Assembly (NCBI GenBank): GCA_002011165.2
Contig: MTMI02000011.1
Coordinates: 123,546 to 187,545, forward strand
Length of the DNA stretch: 64,000 nucleotides
Reading direction: 5' to 3'
From: Candidatus Mnemosynella biddleae
GTDB taxonomy: Archaea; Halobacteriota; Archaeoglobi; Mnemosynellales; Mnemosynellaceae
Of this stretch, positions 45,338 to 52,957 are shown in pieces; the first letter of the stretch is position 1; each line of letters starts with the position of its first letter. Position numbers and translations under genes: made by a program. The notes under the pieces are model-generated. The model worked only from the letters and a program-made list of their open reading frames with translations. It had not been told where the DNA came from and did not search any database.

Positions 45338-45720
45338 TCCACCACTCTCCCGTCCTCAGTTTTTGGAGCTATCCACCAGATGAGCTTTTCAATCTCATCT
45401 GAGGAGATCTCAACTTCTATTTCTCCAAGAGGATCCTCATCAGTTATATTTAATCTTCCAACATAAGCAACCTGTTTTCTGAGTTTTAGGAAAGTAGAAT
45501 CTCCTCTGAGGTTCCTCAAAAGCTCCGATCTGACTGTATCTATAATCTTTTGTCTGTGAACGAGTTCTCTGAAAGTCTCAAGAGATCTAGTCTCACCGAT
45601 GAGAAAATCTCCCTCCCTCTTTATTTCAGCATCTGGAAAGATATTTAAAATTGCCTTTCTGACTTTTTCTTCGACCTCCGTTTTCTTGAGTTCAACCCTG
45701 ATTCTCACTGTTGCATCCAT
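45334..45720 (-). CDS. UPF0201-family protein
   Basis: A 128-residue archaeal protein with KVRKAILNIFPDAEIK and LRNLRGDSTFLKLRKQVAYVGR, matching UPF0201 (predicted RNA-binding exosome-related family). The function is unproven. It overlaps the upstream UPF0200 gene by 16 bp and the downstream isomerase gene by 4 bp; the same UPF0200-UPF0201 pairing is frequent in archaea. Confidence 0.85.
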   Translation of the reverse strand: MDATVRIRVELKKTEVEEKVRKAILNIFPDAEIKREGDFLIGETRSLETFRELVHRQKIIDTVRSELLRNLRGDSTFLKLRKQVAYVGRLNITDEDPLGEIEVEISSDEIEKLIWWIAPKTEDGRVVE

Positions 45721-46250
45721 CTTTCCAAAACCTCTCTGACTTTTTCCTTAAATTCCTCAAGCGAACCATTGTTTTCGATGATAAGATTTGCGTTTTTCAT
45801 CGCCTCCTCCACTCCCCATCTTCTCTCCCGTTCATCTCTCTTCAAAAACTCTTCAAAACTCCTCACTTCATCTGCTCTTCCTCTTTTCTTCGCTCTCTCA
45901 TATCTTAGCTCATTCTCCGCTTCTATCCCTATTAGCACAAAATCTTCTCCAAATTCTTCTTTGAATCTCCTCACTTCCGCCATACTTCTTATTCCATCTA
46001 TAATCACTGTTGAGGAGAAATCTCTTATGATGGGGATGCAAAGTCTTGCTATAATATCTTCTCCGAATTTTTTTCTGAGTTCATCCGCAAATCTTCCGAC
46101 GTTTTCGCTCGTCATCGGAATGCTCTGCTTTCTCGCTTCATCTCTCACAACATCTCCCATGGTAACTACGGGAATACCCATCTCTCTTCCCACTTTTGCA
46201 GCTTCGCTCTTCCCCGAGCACTGCTTCCCGACGAATGCTATGATCTTCAT
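45705..46250 (-). CDS. UPF0200-family P-loop kinase (dephospho-CoA-kinase-like)
   Basis: A 181-residue NMP-kinase-fold protein. Walker A is FVGKQCSGKSEA, and VVTMGDVVR, VIIDGIRSMAEVRRF and a lid region RAKKRGRADEV follow. It resembles archaeal UPF0200 proteins annotated as dephospho-CoA-kinase-like. The start is set at ATG 46250 with GAGGAG just upstream; the frame continues open 5' into nrdG only because of the probable frameshift there. Confidence 0.85.
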   Translation of the reverse strand: MKIIAFVGKQCSGKSEAAKVGREMGIPVVTMGDVVRDEARKQSIPMTSENVGRFADELRKKFGEDIIARLCIPIIRDFSSTVIIDGIRSMAEVRRFKEEFGEDFVLIGIEAENELRYERAKKRGRADEVRSFEEFLKRDERERRWGVEEAMKNANLIIENNGSLEEFKEKVREVLERWMQQ

Positions 46251-46962
46251 ACTCCTCTTCCCCCAATTCAGCAGTTCGTATTTTAATATTTTTGTTATGC
46301 TTCTTTGCAACTCTCGCCATCTCAAAAATCTCATCTCTTGTGAGTGGTCTCTCCTTCCTGATCTCTTCATCCCAAGCATTTTCGGGTCTTCCCTGTTGAA
46401 GAACAAGAGGAAAATCTGAGACCCAAAGTGCAATTCTCTCGACATCTTCAAGTGTGTGAAGGGATCTGAAAAGAGTTGTTCTGATCTCAACGTCAACTTC
46501 TGATTCTCTGAGAATTTCAAGAGATCTCTCAACTCTCTCAAGAGCGTCAGGTCTCTTCACGAGAGAATCGTATTTCTCAGGAACAGTCTTCACATCCATC
46601 ATGAAAAGATCAACATCTTCGAGAATCCTTTTCAGATTATCTGGATAATATCCATTTGTTTGAACCGCAACTTTGAGACCTCTCTTTTTGACCCCTTCAA
46701 TGAGGAAAGTAAGAATATCAATTCTCTCAGTTGGCTCTCCTCCGCTGAATACCACACCATCTATGAACATCTTAGCCTCATCGAGTTCTCTGAATAGTTC
46801 TTCTGAATCTCTCAACTCTTTAACTTCAAGAAGTTCGTAATTCTGACAATACGGACATCTGAAAGGACATCCACTGAGAAATATAACAAATGAAAGTTGG
46901 TGACTCCAGTCCACTGTGGAGATAGGGACAAATCCTCCGAGATTAATCTTCAAGTGCCTCAC
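46138..46962 (-). CDS. nrdG: Anaerobic ribonucleotide reductase activase (NrdG), probably frameshifted at the 3' end
   Basis: A radical-SAM activase that installs the glycyl radical on NrdD. The motif CX3CX2C is at CPFRCPYC (about residues 32-39), followed by FSGGEPTERIDIL. The frame runs 113 bp into the UPF0200 gene, ending in an unlikely tail rich in Arg, Ser and Cys. The break is probably at the C5 run 46260-46264: one extra base would end the protein as AELGGRGV with a TGA overlapping the next ATG (ATGA). The start is GTG, overlapping the nrdD stop. Confidence 0.85.
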   Translation of the reverse strand: MRHLKINLGGFVPISTVDWSHQLSFVIFLSGCPFRCPYCQNYELLEVKELRDSEELFRELDEAKMFIDGVVFSGGEPTERIDILTFLIEGVKKRGLKVAVQTNGYYPDNLKRILEDVDLFMMDVKTVPEKYDSLVKRPDALERVERSLEILRESEVDVEIRTTLFRSLHTLEDVERIALWVSDFPLVLQQGRPENAWDEEIRKERPLTRDEIFEMARVAKKHNKNIKIRTAELGEEEYEDHSIRREAVLGEERSCKSGKRDGYSRSYHGRCCER

Positions 46963-49307
46963 ACCGTGTATCTCTTTCTATCTTTCAGCTCACTGATTTT
47001 GGCCGAATTCCACCCACCGGTTTTATTGGATCCGCTTCCTATCCTCTGATAATAGCCAGTGATTCTACTGTAATATTCTATCGCATCTCCGCTCGCACCA
47101 CAATTCGGGCATCTCTCATGAAGACCACCGCTAACCTTTCCGCAGTTCTTGCAGGTTGTGAGATCCCTCGTGTAATCGAAGAGACCAACTTCCGTGTTCT
47201 TGCAGATTCTCTCTGTGAGCTTCATTAAAGCCTCTGGATCAGGATACGATTCTCCGAGGAAGATGTGTGCTATATGTCCTCCGTTGGTCAGAGGATGAAA
47301 TCTGCTCTCAAGCTGAATTCTCTTGTAAAGAGGAACATCCGCACTCACTCTGATATGGGAGGAATTGGTGTAGTAAACACTCTTTGGATCGTTTGGATCT
47401 CCGTTGACAATTGCCTTGGGGAAATCTCTGAGGTCGAGTCTCGCAAATCTCCCGGCAGTACTTTCAGCAGGAGTCTGGGTGAAAGACCATCTCCATCCCG
47501 TTTCGCTCTGCTTTTCCTTCGTCCACTCTCTGATATACTCTGCAACGTCCAGAGCAAATCTGTATGCTTCATCATCTTCGTGAAGCTCATAGCCAGTGTG
47601 GTACTTTAAGAACTCATTCATACCTACGTATCCAACAGTGTGAGTTACGTTCTCAAATCTATAGTAGATCTCACCATCTCTGCTTTTCTGGGTGAGGAAA
47701 GGAAGAACACCATCTTTCTGGAGTCTTCTTTCAATGATCTGATGTTTTATTCTCATAGACTCCTCGATCAGACTCAATCTCTCATCAAGGAGATCGAAAA
47801 CTCTTGAATCATCTCCGTTTGCTTCATACGCTATTCTCGGAAGATTAAGTGTATGATAGTGAATGTTTCCTGTCCTTATCGTTGCTTCCCACGGTTTTTC
47901 CATTCCCGTATATTCTCCCCATGCACTGTCAAGCCTCGTTCTGCATCCCATGTAATTCGCATTTTCCGTCTGCCACTTTGGAATGAGATTCGCTATGTAA
48001 GGTGTTCCGTATTTTGCGAAGAGTTGATGAACCTTTAAAAGAAGCTCTCTCTGCTCATCATCTCTGAAGCTTCTATCTCTGACCTTCACTATGGTGTTCG
48101 GAAAGAGATGGGGTTTTCCGACTGCATCTCCTTCGAGCATGACATCAAGATAGGCATGTGCAAACATCTGAGCTTCATCTCTGAAATCACCATAAGTTCC
48201 AACTATTTTCCCTTCGGCTCCAACCGCCTCTTCCTCTCTGAGAAACTCTGGAACATCAAGCTCTATACCAACGTTCGAAAAGACGACCTGTCCACCTCTC
48301 GCCACATATTGTTGATTCATCTCGTATATGAACATCTGGGCAATTTGTCTTACTTCTTTATACGAAAGACCTTTCAGGAAAGGTGCCATGAAAACGTTGA
48401 AGAAGTCAAAAGCCTGACCTCCCGCCATGTTTGTTTGCGAAGCTGCAAGAATCTTCGCTGCATGCAAAGCTGCAACAGAAGCATGTTTAGGAGCTCTTGC
48501 AACTGAAGTGTGATCTCCAGTGCCATCAACCTTCAAACCGTGGAGCATGAACCATCTTAGATCATGCTGAAGGCAGTTAGGACGAATGGCATAGTATTCA
48601 ACATCATGGAGATGAATCTCACCTCTCATGTGAGCGTCTGCTATGTGTTTCGGAAGAACACTCACAAGAAGATACTCCTTGAGTATTTGATCCCCAGCGA
48701 ATTTGTGAATGGTCTCGGGGTTGTGATGAAGATTCGCATTCTCTTTCGATCCATGTTCGATGAGTTGGGTGACATCGTAAACAGGCATTCCAAGTCTTGT
48801 ATATCTGTTTCTTGCCTCCTCAAGACCCTCCTCTAAAAGAGCAACAGTTACAACCTCTCGGATGAGAGGTGCTGTGAGATACTGAACATTGAGCTTCCTT
48901 AGTTGAGCCTTCACTTTTTTCGATATCTTTTCTGCAGTATCTCTATCCAAATTACATTCTCTGATGAGAGATTTCGTAATCTTTTCATCATCAAATGGTT
49001 CAAGAGTTCCTCTTGAAGTTCTTACAAGGAGCTCATGAGAGTGTTTGTACCGAAGAGCAAATTTTTCATCGTATTGAAGAAGAGCGTTAATTATCATGGT
49101 TCTGAGCTGTTTTGTTGTAATCCCGTCGTAAACCTGAGTTGAAATCATATCGGTTATTCTCGCAGAAATTTTGTAAGGAACGCCGATTTTCATAAGGCTC
49201 ATCGCAATTTTATTTGGGTCAAACTTCTCCTTCCTACCATCACTTTTAATTATGTTTATTTCTTCGACAGAACGAGAGAGGGACATCCTCTGCACATTTA
49301 TTGCCAT
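46959..49307 (-). CDS. nrdD: Anaerobic ribonucleoside-triphosphate reductase with two ATP cones
   Basis: This enzyme makes dNTPs without oxygen. About 782 residues: two successive ATP-cone-like domains at the N-terminus (IIKSDGRKEKFDPNKI and VRTSRGTLEPFDDEKI), the ten-stranded barrel, a zinc site CKNCGK/CPNCG, and the glycyl-radical loop RITGYY near the C-terminus. ATG 49307 is preferred since GGAGGTG precedes it by 9 bases; a TTG six codons upstream lies before that site. The TATA-like TTTATT at 49352-49357 lies within a 68-bp repeat shared with the hicAB insertion. Confidence 0.95.
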   Translation of the reverse strand: MAINVQRMSLSRSVEEINIIKSDGRKEKFDPNKIAMSLMKIGVPYKISARITDMISTQVYDGITTKQLRTMIINALLQYDEKFALRYKHSHELLVRTSRGTLEPFDDEKITKSLIRECNLDRDTAEKISKKVKAQLRKLNVQYLTAPLIREVVTVALLEEGLEEARNRYTRLGMPVYDVTQLIEHGSKENANLHHNPETIHKFAGDQILKEYLLVSVLPKHIADAHMRGEIHLHDVEYYAIRPNCLQHDLRWFMLHGLKVDGTGDHTSVARAPKHASVAALHAAKILAASQTNMAGGQAFDFFNVFMAPFLKGLSYKEVRQIAQMFIYEMNQQYVARGGQVVFSNVGIELDVPEFLREEEAVGAEGKIVGTYGDFRDEAQMFAHAYLDVMLEGDAVGKPHLFPNTIVKVRDRSFRDDEQRELLLKVHQLFAKYGTPYIANLIPKWQTENANYMGCRTRLDSAWGEYTGMEKPWEATIRTGNIHYHTLNLPRIAYEANGDDSRVFDLLDERLSLIEESMRIKHQIIERRLQKDGVLPFLTQKSRDGEIYYRFENVTHTVGYVGMNEFLKYHTGYELHEDDEAYRFALDVAEYIREWTKEKQSETGWRWSFTQTPAESTAGRFARLDLRDFPKAIVNGDPNDPKSVYYTNSSHIRVSADVPLYKRIQLESRFHPLTNGGHIAHIFLGESYPDPEALMKLTERICKNTEVGLFDYTRDLTTCKNCGKVSGGLHERCPNCGASGDAIEYYSRITGYYQRIGSGSNKTGGWNSAKISELKDRKRYTV

Positions 49308-49350
49308 AAAATTCAACACCTCCAATGAATTAACTAAGAAAGGCCTCTGA

Positions 49351-49418
49351 AATAAATTTTTCTTAATCAGTTTTTAATCCAAAATGGATGAATAATCTTT
49401 ATCAACTCTGATAACAAA
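49351..49418. repeat. 68-bp direct repeat, copy 1 (promoter/operator of nrdD)
   Basis: This 68-bp sequence is identical to 49988-50055. It contains a leftward TATA-like element near its left end, about 45 bases before the nrdD ATG, and the inverted repeat TTATCA-ACTC-TGATAA at 49399-49414. It bounds the left side of the hicAB segment. Confidence 0.9.
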
Positions 49419-49471
49419 CGTTCTCCGAAAATTATCTTAGACAAATGTAATCTCAACTTCTGAGAAATAGT

Positions 49472-49714
49472 TTAAATTTTCATCTTTTCTACAAGAGCTC
49501 CCAACACTTCCTTGCCCATTGGCTTTGGAATCTCTCTACCCTCTTTTTTCGCAGTATCTATCCAAAGTTCGATAGCCACTTTAATTTCTTTCAGCGCCTC
49601 CTCCTCTGTCTCTCCAAAAGCAGAGCAACCCGGAAGCTCAGGAACTACAGCAATATATCCTTCATCCTCTTCGCTATAGAAAATCTCAATTGTATATTTA
49701 TACACCTCACTCAT
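49472..49714 (-). CDS. hicB: HicB-like antitoxin
   Basis: An 80-residue protein with YTIEIFYSEEDEGYIAVVPELPGCSAFGE, the partial RNase-H-like fold typical of HicB antitoxins, and TEEEALKEIKVAIELWI. There is no added DNA-binding domain after it, so repression may need HicA or another factor. The start at ATG 49714 overlaps hicA by 8 bp. Toxin-first order is usual for this family. Confidence 0.87.
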   Translation of the reverse strand: MSEVYKYTIEIFYSEEDEGYIAVVPELPGCSAFGETEEEALKEIKVAIELWIDTAKKEGREIPKPMGKEVLGALVEKMKI

Positions 49715-49958
49715 CCTCAAGTAAATTGTACTTCTCTATAACTTTTAAAAGTTGTCTTACTTGATAGGCCTTTGCCTTTCCATTAACGTTTTGGAAGTTC
49801 AGAATTTCACGAACTCCTTCCCTAACATAAACTCTATGACTGCCCCTCCCTCCTCGGAATTGAAATCCAAAAATTTCTGCAGCTTTACAAAGTTCTTCAA
49901 ATCTAACGTTTTTGGGATTGTTTTTCAGTTTTTCATAGATCCTCTTTTTCCTTTCCAT
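49707..49958 (-). CDS. hicA: HicA-like toxin (mRNA interferase)
   Basis: An 83-residue double-stranded-RNA-binding-fold protein with the conserved histidine in RGSHRVY followed by a beta strand. It is larger than the shortest HicA toxins because of an N-terminal extension of about 20 residues. ATG 49958 has no strong ribosome site; a TTTATTCC element in repeat copy 2 lies about 35 bases upstream, so hicAB probably uses that repeat-borne promoter. Confidence 0.85.
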   Translation of the reverse strand: MERKKRIYEKLKNNPKNVRFEELCKAAEIFGFQFRGGRGSHRVYVREGVREILNFQNVNGKAKAYQVRQLLKVIEKYNLLEDE

Positions 49959-49987
49959 TATAATTAGAGTGAAAAATCCGCTTTTGG

Positions 49988-50055
49988 AATAAATTTTTCT
50001 TAATCAGTTTTTAATCCAAAATGGATGAATAATCTTTATCAACTCTGATAACAAA
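49988..50055. repeat. 68-bp direct repeat, copy 2 (promoter of HTH gene and hicAB)
   Basis: An exact second copy of 49351-49418. It lies directly upstream of the HTH gene at 50067 and, in the other direction, upstream of hicA. The inverted repeat TTATCA-ACTC-TGATAA is at 50036-50051. A further TGATAA half-site at 50058-50063 lies outside the repeat and is absent at copy 1. Confidence 0.9.
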
Positions 50056-50066
50056 ACTGATAAAGT

Positions 50067-50621
50067 ATGCTATATGAGAGATTGAAGGAAATTTTGAAAG
50101 ATGGTGAGAAGTCCATAAGTTCCATTTCAAGAGAGCTTGAGAAAAAAGGAGAAAGACTCCATAGATTGACGCTCAGCGGGTATCTGAGAGCTCTTAAAGA
50201 TCTCGGAATTCTTGAAGAGAGAGATGTTGCACCTCTGAAGCTCTTCTCTTTAAGTCCGGTTGTCGATTCTGACGTTTACTCAATTTTAAGAAGAGAACTT
50301 GAAAAGGTTGACAAATCTCAAAGAGATGCAGTTGGAGTTTATGTCCTCTCTAAGATCCTTAATCGAGCTGTAACGGAGAGGGAGCTTGAGAAAACCATGA
50401 TAAAATCCGCTGCTACGGGTATCTCTCCCATATCAAAGGAGGAACGAGAGAATTACAAAAAAATGGGAGTTCCACTTGAGGAAGGAGAAAGAATGTATCG
50501 GTTCTCAGGAGATGAAAGAGAGATTTTTGAATCTGCAGTCTCTGTTCTCAGTTCCATGGTCAGAGATTTAATGGGTTTGAGAGGGATGTATCCGAAATTC
50601 AAGCAGAAGAAGCTTCTGTGA
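50067..50621 (+). CDS. Winged-HTH protein, candidate regulator of nrdDG
   Basis: A 184-residue protein. Residues 1-65 look like a winged helix (SISSISRELEKKGERLHRLTLSGYL, then LKDLGILEERDV). The rest is helical and ends with a basic tail, KFKQKKLL. I do not recognise a named family. Before the hicAB insertion it would have been divergent from nrdD across one shared promoter, the classic position of a local regulator. The start codon is about 30 bases after the CTTTATC element, so its mRNA may be leaderless. Confidence 0.65.
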   Translation: MLYERLKEILKDGEKSISSISRELEKKGERLHRLTLSGYLRALKDLGILEERDVAPLKLFSLSPVVDSDVYSILRRELEKVDKSQRDAVGVYVLSKILNRAVTERELEKTMIKSAATGISPISKEERENYKKMGVPLEEGERMYRFSGDEREIFESAVSVLSSMVRDLMGLRGMYPKFKQKKLL

Positions 50622-50624
50622 ATT

Positions 50625-51308
50625 TCAAATGATTTGAAGAATATCGGAATATTTTCTTAGCCTCTCTTCATCATATTTTGAAAGCCATGCAATCCAGCAT
50701 AAATCAACAGCTCTAAATCCTGCTTCTTTTGCCTTTCTCTCGGCAAAGAGTATAAATTCAACTGGATCATCAGGGATTTTGTAGAATTTTGAGAGAAAGG
50801 ACCTCACTATTCTGTCTGGCATCACAGTATCAACTCCTCCCATCATTCTGAGATACTGAAAGGTGTTTATTCCCACACCTCTAACAGCTAACGGATCATC
50901 TCTCCATGAAGGGAAAGATGAGGAGGAGGCCCAGTCTCTCAGAGCTTTAACTCCATCTCCAAATTCAAGAAGAGCCTTTGAAACTTCTTTTACGACTTCC
51001 CAGCATCTTTTATTCTTCCAGATCTCGAAGAAATCTCCAATGTCTCTTGAGGCGAGATCTTCAAGGCCTGAAATTTCTTCTGTGAGAAGAAATCTTTCTC
51101 TGAACTTGAGAACTCTGGGGATGACAACTGAAAAATAATTCACACCATTGGAGGTCATTCCAGCATCAACGATCATGAGAATGACATTTCCGTTATATCT
51201 CTTAGATTCGAGAACTTTCGTACAGAAATCAAGAATCTGAGGAAATCTCTCGGAAAATCTTCTGAGGAATTTTTTGAGTTCTTCACACGAACATGTGCTT
51301 CGGGGCAT
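50625..51308 (-). CDS. Helix-hairpin-helix DNA-glycosylase-like protein
   Basis: A 227-residue protein. VRGVGINTFQYLRMMGGVDT followed by VMPDRIVRSFL resembles the HhH motif plus the Asp-bearing segment of HhH-GPD glycosylases. The segment FPSWRDDPLA precedes it, and CSCEEL occurs near the start. There is no Fe-S cysteine loop. The family is not securely known; a repair role is inferred. The start at 51308 has GGTGAAAG before it and overlaps the AAA ATPase gene by 26 bp. Confidence 0.65.
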   Translation of the reverse strand: MPRSTCSCEELKKFLRRFSERFPQILDFCTKVLESKRYNGNVILMIVDAGMTSNGVNYFSVVIPRVLKFRERFLLTEEISGLEDLASRDIGDFFEIWKNKRCWEVVKEVSKALLEFGDGVKALRDWASSSSFPSWRDDPLAVRGVGINTFQYLRMMGGVDTVMPDRIVRSFLSKFYKIPDDPVEFILFAERKAKEAGFRAVDLCWIAWLSKYDEERLRKYSDILQII

Positions 51309-52356
51309 CTTTCACCTTCTTCGGAAGCTTGTTAGCAGCATTTAAAAGGTGCTCCATCTTCAGTTCCGAATCCTGAATGATCGCCTCATGGATCGCCTTT
51401 TTGAGGACTTTCTCCACGAGATCTCTTCCAGAGAATCCATCCATCATTTTTGCAATTTTCATGATATCAACATCTTCGGAGATTTTCACGGGTGACCTCT
51501 TAAGATAGAGCCTCAATATTTCCGCTCTTTCTTTTTCATTTGGAAGGGTGAATTCAACCTCCTCTTCAAATCTGCTCCTCACAGCCTCATCGAGGAACTC
51601 TATTCTATTCGTCGAACCTATGGTGCACACACCCTCTCTCTCATCTATCCCATCCATCTCAGTCAGAAGAGCATTCACTATTTCGGAGACATCTCCTCTG
51701 AGATCTTGATATCTCCTGTCTATCGCAATCGCATCAATTTCATCAATGAATACTATGCAAGGGGCAAGGCTTTTCGCCTTTTCATAAAGGGAGTGAATTC
51801 TCTGAGCTCCCTCACCAACATGCTCTCCTATGAGAGTTGTCCCCTTTATCAGCATGATCGGAGAATTGCTCTCAAAGGCTAGAGCTTTTGCCATAAGAGT
51901 TTTCCCGGTTCCTGGGGGACCGTAGAAAAGGATATTCTTCGGTGCCCATTCCCCGAATTTCTTCGGATCCTCGAGATATTTTTTTATGATTCTACACTGC
52001 TGTTTTGCTCTCTCCTGTCCCACAATATCGTTCATTCTAATGCTCTTTGTCTTCGGGAGGATTACCTGCTCTTCTCTCACATCAACAATGATCCTCGTTG
52101 TTGAGCTTATCTCTGAGTTTGGAGGTTCGACATCAACAACGAGAAAGGCAAAATCTGGAAACATTCTGGAATCGAAGAGATAGTCTCCTTTCTTCACTTT
52201 CAAACCCTGCCACTGCTCTTTAGCGTAGAACTCAAAAACTCTATACTCGGATATCTCGGGATACTCATGATACGAACTCTTCATCGGATATCCTGCAGGT
52301 CTGAGAATCAGATACTTGGCTTTGGCAATACTTCTACTCTTCATTCCATACTCCAT
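51283..52356 (-). CDS. AAA-family ATPase (archaeal, Cdc48/proteasomal-ATPase-like)
   Basis: A 357-residue protein. The N-terminal 100 residues form a separate domain (YLILRPAGYP, RVFEFYAKEQWQG). The AAA module has Walker A GPPGTGKT, Walker B CIVFIDEIDAIA, sensor GSTNR and the arginine-finger region RSRFEEEVEF. It has a single AAA ring, unlike Cdc48. The N-domain may bind substrates or membranes; no partner is evident beyond the overlapping HhH-like gene downstream. Confidence 0.85.
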   Translation of the reverse strand: MEYGMKSRSIAKAKYLILRPAGYPMKSSYHEYPEISEYRVFEFYAKEQWQGLKVKKGDYLFDSRMFPDFAFLVVDVEPPNSEISSTTRIIVDVREEQVILPKTKSIRMNDIVGQERAKQQCRIIKKYLEDPKKFGEWAPKNILFYGPPGTGKTLMAKALAFESNSPIMLIKGTTLIGEHVGEGAQRIHSLYEKAKSLAPCIVFIDEIDAIAIDRRYQDLRGDVSEIVNALLTEMDGIDEREGVCTIGSTNRIEFLDEAVRSRFEEEVEFTLPNEKERAEILRLYLKRSPVKISEDVDIMKIAKMMDGFSGRDLVEKVLKKAIHEAIIQDSELKMEHLLNAANKLPKKVKDAPKHMFV

Positions 52357-52408
52357 AACTTCGGGGAAGTATTAAATGGTAACGCATCTGATAAAAAAGC
52401 GTGGTAAT

Positions 52409-52957
52409 ATGGTGAGGTGCTTCATAGCGGTCAATCTGAATGAGGAAATCAAAAGAACTCTCGGAGAGCTTCGAAAGAATTTCGAGGACCTGCCATTGAG
52501 ATTCGTGAAGCCCGAAAGCATGCACATAACTCTGAAGTTCCTCGGAGAGGTTGATGAAAGGAAATTGGAAAAACTCATGAAGAAGATGGATGAAATAAAG
52601 GTTAGGAGCTTTGAAATAAGGGTTCAGGGAGTTGGAGTCTTCCCCAGTGAGAGATACCCGCGAGTTCTCTGGGCCGGAGTCTCTGGAGACTTTAGAGAGC
52701 TTCATAAAGAGGTGGAGAGAATTACAAGAAGTCTCGGATTTCCGAAGGACGATAAACCATTTAAGCCTCACATTACGATTGCAAGACTCAAAAATCTCAG
52801 TGCTTCGGAGAGAGCGGAGCTGATCGAGAGAATGAAAAATGTAGAATTTCAGAGCAAGGGAATGAAAGTTGAGAGTGTGGAGCTCATGAAAAGCACTCTT
52901 CTGAGGACAGGTGCGATTTACGAAGCTCTGAAGACGGTGAGATTGCATGAAAGTTGA
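52409..52957 (+). CDS. thpR: RNA 2',3'-cyclic phosphodiesterase (LigT/ThpR)
   Basis: A 182-residue 2H phosphoesterase. The two catalytic motifs are HITLKFLG and HITIARLK, with the N-terminus MVRCFIAVNL. Family members open 2',3'-cyclic phosphates or seal 2',5' bonds in RNA. ATG 52409 is preferred to an upstream start that lacks similarity. It overlaps cca by 11 bp, a common archaeal pairing. Confidence 0.92.
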   Translation: MVRCFIAVNLNEEIKRTLGELRKNFEDLPLRFVKPESMHITLKFLGEVDERKLEKLMKKMDEIKVRSFEIRVQGVGVFPSERYPRVLWAGVSGDFRELHKEVERITRSLGFPKDDKPFKPHITIARLKNLSASERAELIERMKNVEFQSKGMKVESVELMKSTLLRTGAIYEALKTVRLHES

